Below are positions 8,545-16,261 of a stretch of 64,000 bases of DNA, piece by piece. The notes under the pieces were generated by a model that searched no databases, was not told where the DNA came from, and saw only the letters and a program-made list of their open reading frames with translations. Position numbers and translations under genes: made by a program. The DNA comes from Virgibacillus sp. NKC19-16 (lineage in GTDB: Bacteria; Bacillota; Bacilli; Bacillales; Amphibacillaceae): the NCBI RefSeq assembly GCF_021560035.1, contig NZ_CP074373.1, positions 3,716,001-3,780,000 on the forward strand, written 5' to 3'. Each line of letters opens with the position of its first letter. The first letter of the stretch is position 1.

Positions 8545-9588
8545 ATGAAACAATTTTACAGTGATGTTATTCAATATCGAGGCTCCCATTATGAGTTTGG
8601 TTATTTTCAAGGTGAACTTCTCAGAGATTCGCCTATTTTACCTAATCGTGAAAAACAATGGGGTTCAAAGAAAGATCGACACTTTTTAATCGATCCCGAG
8701 AAATATAAGGGGCTCATGACAGAATTTGCCCCAGCCATACTGAATGAAATCCGTGGACTTGCTGATGCGCTTCGTATGGATATGGACGATGCGTTTCGTT
8801 TATTTGGCGGTTATTATCTGGAATATACCCGAAGCGGATGTTCCATTTTTGCCGATTCTAAATTCATGGTCCGTAATTACGATAGTCATCCTAAAGGGTA
8901 TGAAGGACGTTATATGCTATATGAGCCGACAGACCAAGGTTATGCATTTATCGGACCGTCTATGCAAATCACTGGGCGAATTGATGGAATGAACGAAAAA
9001 GGCCTTGTGATGGGGTATAATTTCACGCATAGCAAAAAATCAGGAGATGGTTTTCTGTGCAATATGATTGGCCGCCTCATTTTAGAGACTTGCAGCAGCA
9101 CGAGTGAAGCAATTTCCTTACTTAAAGAAATTCCACACAGACATTCTTTTAGTTATGTTCTTTTAGATCCCACTGGCCAGTCCTATGTAGTGGAAGCTTC
9201 ACCAAGACAAGTCGAAGTACGGAAATCCAATGTATGTACGAACCATTTTCATTTGCTAGACGAAGAAAATCGTTACCGCCAGGATGAAACACGTCACCGG
9301 GAACAAACCATACAATATCAACAACAGCATGCTACGAACCCTTATGAAGCTTTCAAAGTGATGAACGATCCTGATTACGGCGTATTTTCAAATAAATACG
9401 ATGCAGCAGCCGGGACGATTCACACGTCAACTTACTTTCCAAAAGAAAGGAAAGCATGGTTTGTAATCGGTCCAGATCGAGAACCGGTAATTTTCGACTT
9501 TTCCAAGTGGCTTCAGGGTGCCAATGTTAACGTCAAACGGATCAAAGGCGAACTTGATTATCCAGCGCCGTTTGTGAATATGGAATAG
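8545..9588 (+). CDS. C45-family acyltransferase/peptidase (Ntn hydrolase)
   Basis: 347 residues related to acyl-CoA:6-aminopenicillanic acid acyltransferase. Cys99 in SGCSIFAD is the predicted nucleophile, followed by the family pattern MVRNYDSHP and ITGRIDGMNEKGLVMGYNF. C45 proteins are Ntn hydrolases that usually self-cleave before the Cys; here about 98 residues precede it. The bacterial members have poorly known substrates (acylated amines or peptides). ATG 8545 follows AAGAGGAGAATAG. It is alone between two 21-bp repeat arrays. Confidence 0.85.
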   Translation: MKQFYSDVIQYRGSHYEFGYFQGELLRDSPILPNREKQWGSKKDRHFLIDPEKYKGLMTEFAPAILNEIRGLADALRMDMDDAFRLFGGYYLEYTRSGCSIFADSKFMVRNYDSHPKGYEGRYMLYEPTDQGYAFIGPSMQITGRIDGMNEKGLVMGYNFTHSKKSGDGFLCNMIGRLILETCSSTSEAISLLKEIPHRHSFSYVLLDPTGQSYVVEASPRQVEVRKSNVCTNHFHLLDEENRYRQDETRHREQTIQYQQQHATNPYEAFKVMNDPDYGVFSNKYDAAAGTIHTSTYFPKERKAWFVIGPDREPVIFDFSKWLQGANVNVKRIKGELDYPAPFVNME

Positions 9589-9607
9589 ACATAATATTTA
9601 CAGAGCG

Positions 9608-9811
9608 TTCCGTTCAGTCTATGTAGCAGTTTATTCCGCGTTCAGGGCGTCTCGACAAGCGCAGGGAGCAGTTTATTCAACGCTCGAAGAGTCTCGTCCA
9701 GCGGTCCGGGTGATCCGTTCAGCGCACACGAGTTTTCGTCCCGCGATCACAGCGCTCGCAGCCTTTCTTCCCGCGCAAAGAGCCTCAATCCAGTGGTCAC
9801 GGCTCCGCACT
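9608..9811. repeat. 21-bp degenerate tandem repeat array B
   Basis: Units of mostly 21 bp with the same consensus as array A, for example TTCCGCGTTCAGGGC, TCCAGCGGTCCGGG and TTCAGCGCACACGAG. It is more degenerate, with two irregular units. It directly follows the C45 gene, so arrays A and B bracket it. Confidence 0.8.
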
Positions 9812-9844
9812 AACTTATGCTAAGATTACTATGGGGAAATAGAA

Positions 9845-9871
9845 ATGGAGAGGGTTATCTCGCCCTCTCCA
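9845..9871. terminator. Hairpin between convergent genes
   Basis: GGAGAGGG and CCCTCTCC arms with an 11-nt loop lie between the C45 gene and the lactonase gene. Flanking T runs are weak on both strands. Confidence 0.5.
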
Positions 9872-9894
9872 TAATTGTATAGAAATACACCGTC

Positions 9895-10935
9895 TTATTC
9901 CCCCAAAAACTTCACACAAACTACCTCAGGAACATCAACAGCGGAGTCTAACTGCGTGAGTCGCCCCGTTTCCTTATCGCGGGAAAATAACACTAAATTC
10001 CCCGTGTGTTGATTGGATGCTATAATAAAAGCCTCACTCGGATCAAGTACGAAGTCACGTGGCCATTCGCCGCCTGTTGGGGTGTGCTCAACAAACGTTA
10101 ACTCATCGCTCTCTTCGTTCACTTGAAACACCACAATACTATTATGACCGCGATTGCCTGTATAGAGGAACCTTCCATCTGATGAAATATGGATCGCGCT
10201 GGCGTCATTTGTTTCTGTAAAATCTTCTGGAATAGCCCGAATGGTTTGTTTCTGCGTAAAGCTGCCTTCGTCCGCGTTGTAATCAAGCACGATGACCTCT
10301 GAACTTAGCTCTGTTAGTAGGTATGCGGTTTTTCCTGATGGATGGAACACGATATGACGTGGCCCGCTTCCTGGCTCTGTATGGAATGTATTTGAATGTA
10401 TAAAATTGCCATCTTCCACTTTATATGTCGCAAGTTCGTCTGTCCCAAGGTCTGCCGCTACGACATACTTACCATCAGGTGTATAACCTGCAAAGTGCAT
10501 GTGTGGTTTTTCCTGGCGCTTATGCGGCCCATTTCCTTCATCCTGGACTTTAGATGATACCTGCTCCACCGCTCCCTGTTGGGTAACGTTAGATAATTCT
10601 ACTGTGCCCTCATGGTAGTTTGCGGTTACTAGTTCATTTTGAAAAATATCAAGATGGCACGGAGGCGCTCCTTCTTTGAGTTCCCTGTTAATAGGCTGCA
10701 ATGCACCTTCCTTATCAATTTCAAATGCAGCGACACCACCCAATTTGTCGTCCTGGGCAACAGAATATAGATAGCGATTATCCTCACTGACTGTCAGATA
10801 CGTCGGACTACCGACTCTTGCTGCAACATGTGTGTCTGTTAGTGTCCCTGCTTCTGTATCAAGCCCAAAGCCATATATCCCTTCACTGCTCTGGCGCGTA
10901 TATGTACCTGCAAATCCAATATACTTTCTTCCCAT
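9895..10935 (-). CDS. Lactonase family protein (6-phosphogluconolactonase-like beta-propeller)
   Basis: 346 residues of the seven-bladed beta-propeller lactonase family (YkgB/Pgl type). Typical pieces are FAGTYTRQSSEGIY at the N-terminus, HMHFAGYTPDGKYVVAADLGTD, GPRHIVFHPSGK, SDGRFLYTGNRGHNSI and EWPRDFVLDPS. The family hydrolyses 6-phosphogluconolactone or related lactones. Translation probably starts at ATG 10935 (AAAGGAAGGA just upstream); the frame is open further to 10983 but without an RBS. No pentose-phosphate gene is adjacent, so the substrate is inferred. Confidence 0.88.
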   Translation of the reverse strand: MGRKYIGFAGTYTRQSSEGIYGFGLDTEAGTLTDTHVAARVGSPTYLTVSEDNRYLYSVAQDDKLGGVAAFEIDKEGALQPINRELKEGAPPCHLDIFQNELVTANYHEGTVELSNVTQQGAVEQVSSKVQDEGNGPHKRQEKPHMHFAGYTPDGKYVVAADLGTDELATYKVEDGNFIHSNTFHTEPGSGPRHIVFHPSGKTAYLLTELSSEVIVLDYNADEGSFTQKQTIRAIPEDFTETNDASAIHISSDGRFLYTGNRGHNSIVVFQVNEESDELTFVEHTPTGGEWPRDFVLDPSEAFIIASNQHTGNLVLFSRDKETGRLTQLDSAVDVPEVVCVKFLGE

Positions 10936-11042
10936 TTTTATCCTTCCTTTCCCGGGCTCGTTCTTCGATGCTAGAATTTTCACTCCAACTATATAGTCTC
11001 ATAACCTTGAATTTGCTGTCCAATTAGGAGCCTGCCAGATGG

Positions 11043-11564
11043 CTAAAAATGAAACGGGAAAACAGAAATGAGAAACTCCCCCTTTATTCTTTCCTCGGCT
11101 ATCGATCCGATGTCAGGGCTCCGGCTGTCCAAGCTTTCACCTGGCGTTCGATTATCACCTAACACAAAATACGTACCTTCGTGAACAACTGTCTCTTCCA
11201 TATCGTTTGGCGTACCGGCAACGAAACTTTCATCTATTGGATCATCGTCGACAATGACTGTACCATCATTAATTTCAACTGTCTGATTCGGCAGAGCAAT
11301 AATCCGCTTCACCACATCAAATCCATTTTCATCCCGGTATAGGACAATATCATTTCTGTTCGGACTATAAAATATATTGCTGGATATAATAATATCCCTG
11401 TCCTCGATCGTTGGAGACATAGAGTTTCCGCTTATAACAATTATCCCCAGTGCGTAGCGAAATATAAGAAATACCAAAAGTAAAATGAAGACAAATCCTA
11501 TCCAACCACCTACAGCTGATTTTTTCTTTTCTGGCTCTCTGGTTTCGATCTCCTGTACGCTCAT
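11043..11564 (-). CDS. Type I signal peptidase (P-type)
   Basis: 173 residues: one N-terminal membrane helix (WIGFVFILLLVFLIFRYALG), the catalytic serine in SGNSMSPT (Ser48), the catalytic lysine in VVKRIIALP (Lys86) and the box GDNRTPGESLDSR. The Ser-Lys dyad marks it as P-type, not the SipW/ER type. It is the last gene of a four-gene operon whose other three products all carry signal peptides, so it is probably a dedicated processing enzyme, as SipW is for TasA/TapA. RBS AAGGTAGTGA lies before ATG 11564. Confidence 0.93.
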   Translation of the reverse strand: MSVQEIETREPEKKKSAVGGWIGFVFILLLVFLIFRYALGIIVISGNSMSPTIEDRDIIISSNIFYSPNRNDIVLYRDENGFDVVKRIIALPNQTVEINDGTVIVDDDPIDESFVAGTPNDMEETVVHEGTYFVLGDNRTPGESLDSRSPDIGSIAEERIKGEFLISVFPFHF

Positions 11565-11640
11565 TCTTTATCACTACCTTGTACTTATTTCTCAGTTTGT
11601 TCTGTCTCTTCAAATTCCGCTGAAGCTTCCTCATCCTGGT

Positions 11641-12246
11641 TTAATGCAGGCTGATCTTTTTTTTGCGATCGGCTTCGGCTTCATTTTCAACCGCTTCTGC
11701 TTCTCCCTCGTTTTCCGGTTGTACCGTCAGCTCTTCAGATTCCTTTGTTTGATCCACTGTTTTTTCCTCTGTTTCCGCTTCTTTATCAGAATCTTGTTTC
11801 CCCGTTGGCTTTAACTGATCCATTTTCTCTTTTGCTTCCTGAACAATAGCTTCTGTTTCATCAGTGATTCTACTTTTTTCCTCTGCATTATCGATTGTCA
11901 GATTATTAATCAACTTATCTGTATAACGCTCCAACTCAATCATACGATCCGTTTTTTGCGTTTCGGTAAACTTATTCAATTCCTGCTCACTGGATTCTAT
12001 TTCTAATCGCAGCTCTTCTTTTAAGCGCTCTGTTTGAACTTGCCGCTCGGAATCAATAACCTGTTCAATTTCTGCAATAGATTCGGCTTCATTTTTATTA
12101 AACCAGTTTGTTAACACGGAACCAATATCACGATCCGCAAAAGCAACGTTAATACTGCTTGCAATGATGATGATTAAAAGAAGAGCTCCAACTAGGAATT
12201 TACTGTACATTCGTCTATTGTTTTTATGCTGTTTGCCTAACATCAT
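11641..12246 (-). CDS. Secreted acidic coiled-coil protein (third gene of the secreted-protein operon)
   Basis: 201 residues. There is a basic N-terminus, a hydrophobic segment (FLVGALLLIIIIASSINV) and a likely AFA-D cleavage site, then a Glu/Gln-rich coiled coil and a very acidic tail. The mature N-terminus DRDIGSVLTNWF resembles that of the preceding gene product (NTDAGEQLRAWY), so the two are probably related. The frame ends in RKKKISLH right after an A8 tract containing A_AAA_AAG. Reading -1 from there adds 23 acidic residues (beginning DQPALNQDEE, ending TEQTEK) and stops at 11585, just before the signal peptidase RBS. RBS AAGGAGGTTCG before ATG 12246. No known domain is recognised. Confidence 0.8.
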   Translation of the reverse strand: MMLGKQHKNNRRMYSKFLVGALLLIIIIASSINVAFADRDIGSVLTNWFNKNEAESIAEIEQVIDSERQVQTERLKEELRLEIESSEQELNKFTETQKTDRMIELERYTDKLINNLTIDNAEEKSRITDETEAIVQEAKEKMDQLKPTGKQDSDKEAETEEKTVDQTKESEELTVQPENEGEAEAVENEAEADRKKKISLH

Positions 12247-12306
12247 CGAACCTCCTTATTAGGATGATGCCAAGGTCACAATGGGAGACCCTGGCATTAT
12301 TTCTCT

Positions 12307-13089
12307 CTATTCGTCGATACCCGCAACTACATCGTCGAGAGCTGATTTAGCTTCATCTTCTTTCAATTGAGCAGCATTAGCTACAATAGTCTGTTGTTCC
12401 TGAACAAGTCCATCCAGTAATTCGGTAACCGTGTCGCGTACATCACTAATATTAAAATCTACTTGTTGCCTTAGATTATAAGCTAAGTTTTCGGATCGTC
12501 CATCCAAATCCGATTGTAATTCTTCTTGTGCCTGTCTAATTGCTTCTTCCAAATCTGAAACGGCGTTTTCCTTAGCTGTATCTAATGCTGTATTGACATC
12601 AGCGACAGCGCTGTTACCAACAACTTCTGTATATCCTGGGAGCTCATTTGCTGCGTAGCCACTCCATTCTTCCGTTATTCTATTTATTTCTGCTTCTCCT
12701 GCCACAAATGCATTATAGAATGTCTGCTCAGCTTCATCTAAAAGTTCCTGCCTTGTAGCTTCAACATCTCCTATATGGCTGTCTCTAGCTACCGCGATTG
12801 CATCTTCAGAGCTAGCTGTTTCTGAATCTCTGGTTTGGTTAATATCAGAGGTTGCATCAGTCTTCAGCCCCTCATATTCCTCATATAACTCCGGCATTTG
12901 CCCTTGCATGTAATCATCTGCTTCACCCGTAGCTTCCTCTACAGCTGTATTAAACTGTCCATCATACCAAGCTCTTAACTGCTCCCCGGCATCCGTATTA
13001 GCGAGCGCAAATCCTCCACCTGCTACCAACCCTACTGCCATTGTCCCTGCCAAAACCTTCCCCTTCATTGTTCCTAATCCTAACTTCAT
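12307..13089 (-). CDS. Secreted helical protein (second gene of the operon)
   Basis: 260 residues. The signal peptide KVLAGTMAVGLVAGGGFALA has a predicted ALA-N cleavage. The mature chain is acidic (D/E/A/Q-rich), nearly all predicted helix, with no Cys, and resembles a fibre- or coat-forming coiled coil (IRQAQEELQSDLDGRSENL). The mature N-terminus NTDAGEQLRAWY matches the pattern D-x-G-x2-L-x2-W-[FY] seen in the next gene product. RBS GAGGGAGAA before ATG 13089. The function is unknown; the context with a signal peptidase and SinR-like boxes suggests a matrix or surface role. Confidence 0.8.
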   Translation of the reverse strand: MKLGLGTMKGKVLAGTMAVGLVAGGGFALANTDAGEQLRAWYDGQFNTAVEEATGEADDYMQGQMPELYEEYEGLKTDATSDINQTRDSETASSEDAIAVARDSHIGDVEATRQELLDEAEQTFYNAFVAGEAEINRITEEWSGYAANELPGYTEVVGNSAVADVNTALDTAKENAVSDLEEAIRQAQEELQSDLDGRSENLAYNLRQQVDFNISDVRDTVTELLDGLVQEQQTIVANAAQLKEDEAKSALDDVVAGIDE

Positions 13090-13160
13090 TTCGCATTCTC
13101 CCTCTCATTTTGTATTATTTATCTTAACGGCCAAGCTCACGCAATCGGCCCATTAAAAAC

Positions 13161-13589
13161 TTACTCATTCAGCAATTCAGCTAAATAATCTTCCACATCC
13201 TGCCTGATTCCAGCACGTATTTCCCGCTCTTTTTCTTCTGCAAAATCATCCATATTTCTTTCCTTTAGTTCCTGCTTGCTATCCTCCAAGCGGCTTACGT
13301 AAATGATTCGGTAATTTTCTATCTCTTGCTTATTCGCCGAATGAATAGTTGATGCGAAAGCCCCCATGCCTTCATCCACATTTTCCTTTAACGTTTCGAG
13401 ATGCTCTGTCAGTAAATCGTTTATTGCAAGGATTTGCTTGTCCGCATTTATTTCTGTTTCCCCCGTGTTTTTCTGTGCCACCTCCGTCTGGTGATTGGAG
13501 AGATTTCCCCCTGCGTTGGCAAACACATAAATAGACGCAAAGGTCAGGATAAAACAAACAGCAATAATGACGCGCGCAATCTTTTTCAC
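13161..13589 (-). CDS. Secreted helical protein (first gene of the operon)
   Basis: About 142 residues. The signal peptide ARVIIAVCFILTFASIYVFA has a likely ANA-G cleavage, then an acidic helical chain rich in Glu, Lys and Gln (EEKEREIRAGIRQDVEDYL). Start choice: GTG 13589 is 7 nt after AAAGGAAG; a GTG at 13595 is too close to the SD. It begins the operon, with 71 nt to the next gene. No family is recognised; size and composition resemble the two downstream products. Confidence 0.75.
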   Translation of the reverse strand: MKKIARVIIAVCFILTFASIYVFANAGGNLSNHQTEVAQKNTGETEINADKQILAINDLLTEHLETLKENVDEGMGAFASTIHSANKQEIENYRIIYVSRLEDSKQELKERNMDDFAEEKEREIRAGIRQDVEDYLAELLNE

Positions 13590-13615
13590 TATCACTCTTC
13601 CTTTCTATTAAAAAT

Positions 13616-13643
13616 GTTCTTTAATAGAAATTATTTGTTCTCT
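13616..13643. promoter_or_regulatory. Two SinR-type boxes in the leader of the secreted-protein operon
   Basis: Two direct copies of GTTCTYT on the plus strand, GTTCTTT (13616-13622) and GTTCTCT (13637-13643), lie 21 bp apart. This is the operator half-site consensus of B. subtilis SinR, the biofilm repressor. They sit between a TATAAT -10 element (13662-13667 on the complement; poor -35) and the first RBS. The 3' box also overlaps an inverted repeat TTCTATTAAA/TTTAATAGAA. No sinR gene is in the window. Confidence 0.5.
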
Positions 13644-13771
13644 ATTAAGTACAACTAGTCTATTATATTTGATATAGATATAAAAGCTCTAAATATACGC
13701 AAATATTTAGTATAAAGCGTAATTTACTTTATGTATCTTTCATTTACTCACTATTTATTACTTTTTTAACA

Positions 13772-13934
13772 ATAGGGAATTACATCCAGAATAAACACGG
13801 AGCAACAAACGTACCTGGCGTATTTGCTGCAGGGGACTGCACCGATGATCCAAACAAACAGATCATCATTTCCATGGGGATCCGGCGCAAATGCAACCTT
13901 AAGTGCATTCGATTATCTCATCCGGAGTGACTAA
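13772..13934 (+). pseudogene. Remnant of the C-terminus of AhpF / thioredoxin-reductase-like protein
   Basis: The plus strand encodes NKHGATNVPGVFAAGDCTDD then PNKQIIISMG, the conserved FAD-binding C-terminus of AhpF-type reductases. After an extra G in ATGGGGATCC the frame shifts to SGANATLSAFDYLIRSD and stop. Only about 54 codons remain and nothing homologous lies upstream. A terminator follows at once. Confidence 0.85.
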
Positions 13935-13939
13935 ATTTT

Positions 13940-13981
13940 GAAAGTCACTGTGGTACCTCGCTGGTAGTACAGTGACTTTTT
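13940..13981 (+). terminator. Terminator after the ahpF remnant
   Basis: AAAGTCACTGT and ACAGTGACTTT arms with a T5 tail; it is probably the original ahpF terminator. Confidence 0.85.
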
Positions 13982-14015
13982 ACATATAATAAGGATAAAT
14001 ATAAGGAGGCAGGAT

Positions 14016-14747
14016 ATGTTACAGCAATTTCTACCGGGGATTCAAACACTACCTACAGATAGAGCACTCACGAAAGAGGATTTGTTAACAGAGCCATTTT
14101 TGATAGAAAAAGATGGGAAATTGGAAATGTACTACGCTCCTCACAACGAATACATCAACAAGAAAGCCAAAATTATTATTGTTGGGATTACTCCGGGATG
14201 GAGCCAGATGAAAACTGCCTTTGGGCAATTTATAGAAAGCAATGCATCTGGTGAGAATCTTGAAAAGTGCCTGAAAGCGGTAAAATTAGCCGCTGGATTT
14301 GCTGGTACCATGCGGAGAAATCTTATCCACATGCTTGATCAATGTGATATCCCACAAATGCTAGATATTTCAGATTCATCTTGTTTGTTCGGGGATAGCA
14401 GACATTTCCTCCATACAACATCCATTATTAAATATCCAGTATTTTTAAAAGGAAAAAACTACACCGGACACCAGCCGCCTATCGATCGTTCACCTTTATT
14501 ACAACGTTACGCCTACGAAGAATTCCCAAACGAATTAACGCAAATCGACCCACACGCATTGGTGATCCCGCTTGGGAAGGTGGTTGAGCAAGTGATCTTT
14601 AAGCTGGCCGAAGAAGGGATGCTGCCGGGGCATACTTATTTGAACGGATTTCCACATCCGTCCGGGGCGAATGGACATCGAGTAAAGCAATTTGAGCAGA
14701 ATAGGAAGCAGCTTCGGGGAAAGGTAAGGATGTGGGGTGAGCTTTAG
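14016..14747 (+). CDS. Uracil-DNA glycosylase-like superfamily protein
   Basis: 243 residues. The motif IIIVGITPGWSQ looks like the UDG motif I (GxxPG) and LNGFPHPSGANGHR near the C-terminus resembles the motif III HPS loop. Between them is CLFGDSRHFLHTTSIIKYPV. This layout suggests a UDG-fold protein of the uncharacterised kind rather than classical Ung; the usual catalytic Asp is not evident. RBS AAGGAGGCAGGAT is directly before ATG 14016. It stands alone between two terminator-bounded segments. Confidence 0.65.
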   Translation: MLQQFLPGIQTLPTDRALTKEDLLTEPFLIEKDGKLEMYYAPHNEYINKKAKIIIVGITPGWSQMKTAFGQFIESNASGENLEKCLKAVKLAAGFAGTMRRNLIHMLDQCDIPQMLDISDSSCLFGDSRHFLHTTSIIKYPVFLKGKNYTGHQPPIDRSPLLQRYAYEEFPNELTQIDPHALVIPLGKVVEQVIFKLAEEGMLPGHTYLNGFPHPSGANGHRVKQFEQNRKQLRGKVRMWGEL

Positions 14748-14883
14748 GAGTCTCTCATCTCTCCTCGCACTTGTAAAGTGATACTTGACAACTAACTAAT
14801 ATTTCTATCCCTCTTCAAATATCTCTATATTTCTATCGTTCCTTAAACACTTATGAGGATAATCCACTCTGTAACATCTATAC

Positions 14884-14913
14884 TTGCCAATTTTTTACTC
14901 AAAACCTTATGAT
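14884..14913 (+). promoter_or_regulatory. SigmaA-like promoter for the DoxX-like gene
   Basis: TTGCCA, 18 nt, TATGAT, ending 30 nt before the gene start. Confidence 0.5.
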
Positions 14914-14942
14914 AGAGAAACAGACAGTTAAAGGAGATCTCT

Positions 14943-15341
14943 ATGATAAAACAAATAGGCTTATACGTATTTGCTATCTTATTTATGGGCGCTGGATTTG
15001 CTCATTTCTTCCTGGATCATTTTTTCATCAGTTCCATGCCTGAATGGGTGCCCTTTCGCCCTACTACCGTCTATCTATCTGGTATTGTAGAGATTGTGCT
15101 GGCATTATGCTTGATCTCACCGAAGACACGTTACAAAACCGGTCGATGGGTAGCTATTTTCCTGGTCCTTGTATTTCCTGTGAATATTTATATGGTATTA
15201 ACACCCGAAAATTATAATTTACCAGCGATTGCTCTATGGTTTAGACTCCCGCTTCAGTTAGTGCTTATTTGGTGGGTGCTTGTGGTTACAAGAAAAAATT
15301 ATTTAGACTCGGACAGAAAGGGAATTAATAGGCATATTTAG
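14943..15341 (+). CDS. DoxX-family membrane protein
   Basis: 132 residues with four membrane helices. GAGFAHFFLDHFFISSMPEW at the N-terminus and YLSGIVEIVLALCLISPKT are typical of DoxX/DoxD-like proteins. The family is linked to thiosulfate:quinone oxidoreduction in archaea, but Bacillales members have no assigned activity. RBS AAAGGAGATCTCT before ATG 14943. Monocistronic. Confidence 0.85.
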   Translation: MIKQIGLYVFAILFMGAGFAHFFLDHFFISSMPEWVPFRPTTVYLSGIVEIVLALCLISPKTRYKTGRWVAIFLVLVFPVNIYMVLTPENYNLPAIALWFRLPLQLVLIWWVLVVTRKNYLDSDRKGINRHI

Positions 15342-15485
15342 GTTTTATGTAAATTTATCTTCCATACTATAAAAACAACTCTCAATTTCATATAAACTTT
15401 AAAAAAATATAAAAAAATCATATCTTTATTTGCTTATTTGATTTAAAATGAGATTAAGTACACTTCTTTGGCAGGAGTGATAGAT

Positions 15486-16232
15486 GTGGAACAGTATAAC
15501 TTTGATGCAAACCATAGTAAAGAGATTGTTAATGCTATTGTAGAAGGTTACCGAAATTACGTTGAACATCGCAGAGATCGTCACGAAAAAATGAAAATTA
15601 GTTCTGCTTTTGCATGGACGAAGGGAAATTTTATTGAAAGTCAAATTGCAGAAGTTAGTAGTGATCTCAATTTATCATACAAGAAAGCAAAAGCTGGCCT
15701 AACATGGGATTACCTACAATTTATCCATGGTGACACAAAAAAGCTTTTCCTCATCAAAAATGCGGCTTATTTTAATGAAAATAATTTTTCACAGGCTGTA
15801 TTACCTAACAAAGACAGAAATCAAGGACTTCGTCGAACATATCTGCATGAGCTTTCAAAAATTAATCAAAGCCTGGAATTTCCAGCTATTCAGTCAAATC
15901 ACGAAAATAAAATTAAATATAGTGAACAACTTTCATTTTTTGTTTCCGGTAAACAAGTAAAAGGTGAACTTGACCAATTTAAATCATCATATAACGAGTT
16001 TCATATTCTCACATATGAAATTGATGCTACATACCAAATTTCAAAAATCGCGCATTATCTGCCGAATCCAGATAATAATATGGCGTATATGGTAGAGGAT
16101 CTTTCAAAATATATATCTGGAGCAGCGTTAACCGATAACGAGAGAAAGATCGTTGCACCGGAACCAGACGATGGTTTAATCGATCCTAGAGATTATGATA
16201 TTGGAATCTTTGAAGATGAAGAAAATAAATAA
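15486..16232 (+). CDS. Uncharacterised partner of the XRE-metallopeptidase gene
   Basis: About 248 residues, no recognised domain. It is rich in Lys, Asn and Tyr at the start (DANHSKEIVNAIVEGYRNYV, HRRDRHEKMKISS) and acidic at the end (APEPDDGLIDPRDYDIG). The start is probably GTG 15486, 8 nt after CAGGAGTG; a TTG at 15468 lacks an RBS. It lies 29 nt before the next gene, so the two are an operon. Its order and size suggest a toxin or effector paired with a regulator-type antitoxin, but that is inference from context only. Confidence 0.75.
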   Translation: MEQYNFDANHSKEIVNAIVEGYRNYVEHRRDRHEKMKISSAFAWTKGNFIESQIAEVSSDLNLSYKKAKAGLTWDYLQFIHGDTKKLFLIKNAAYFNENNFSQAVLPNKDRNQGLRRTYLHELSKINQSLEFPAIQSNHENKIKYSEQLSFFVSGKQVKGELDQFKSSYNEFHILTYEIDATYQISKIAHYLPNPDNNMAYMVEDLSKYISGAALTDNERKIVAPEPDDGLIDPRDYDIGIFEDEENK

Positions 16233-16261
16233 ATATTTTAATTTAGACAGGAGGGAGCGCT

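Noticed and set aside
11043-13589. tapA-sipW-tasA operon
   Set aside because: The signal peptidase has the P-type Ser-Lys pair and the secreted proteins are helical, without TasA/CalY similarity. Only the regulatory logic resembles it.
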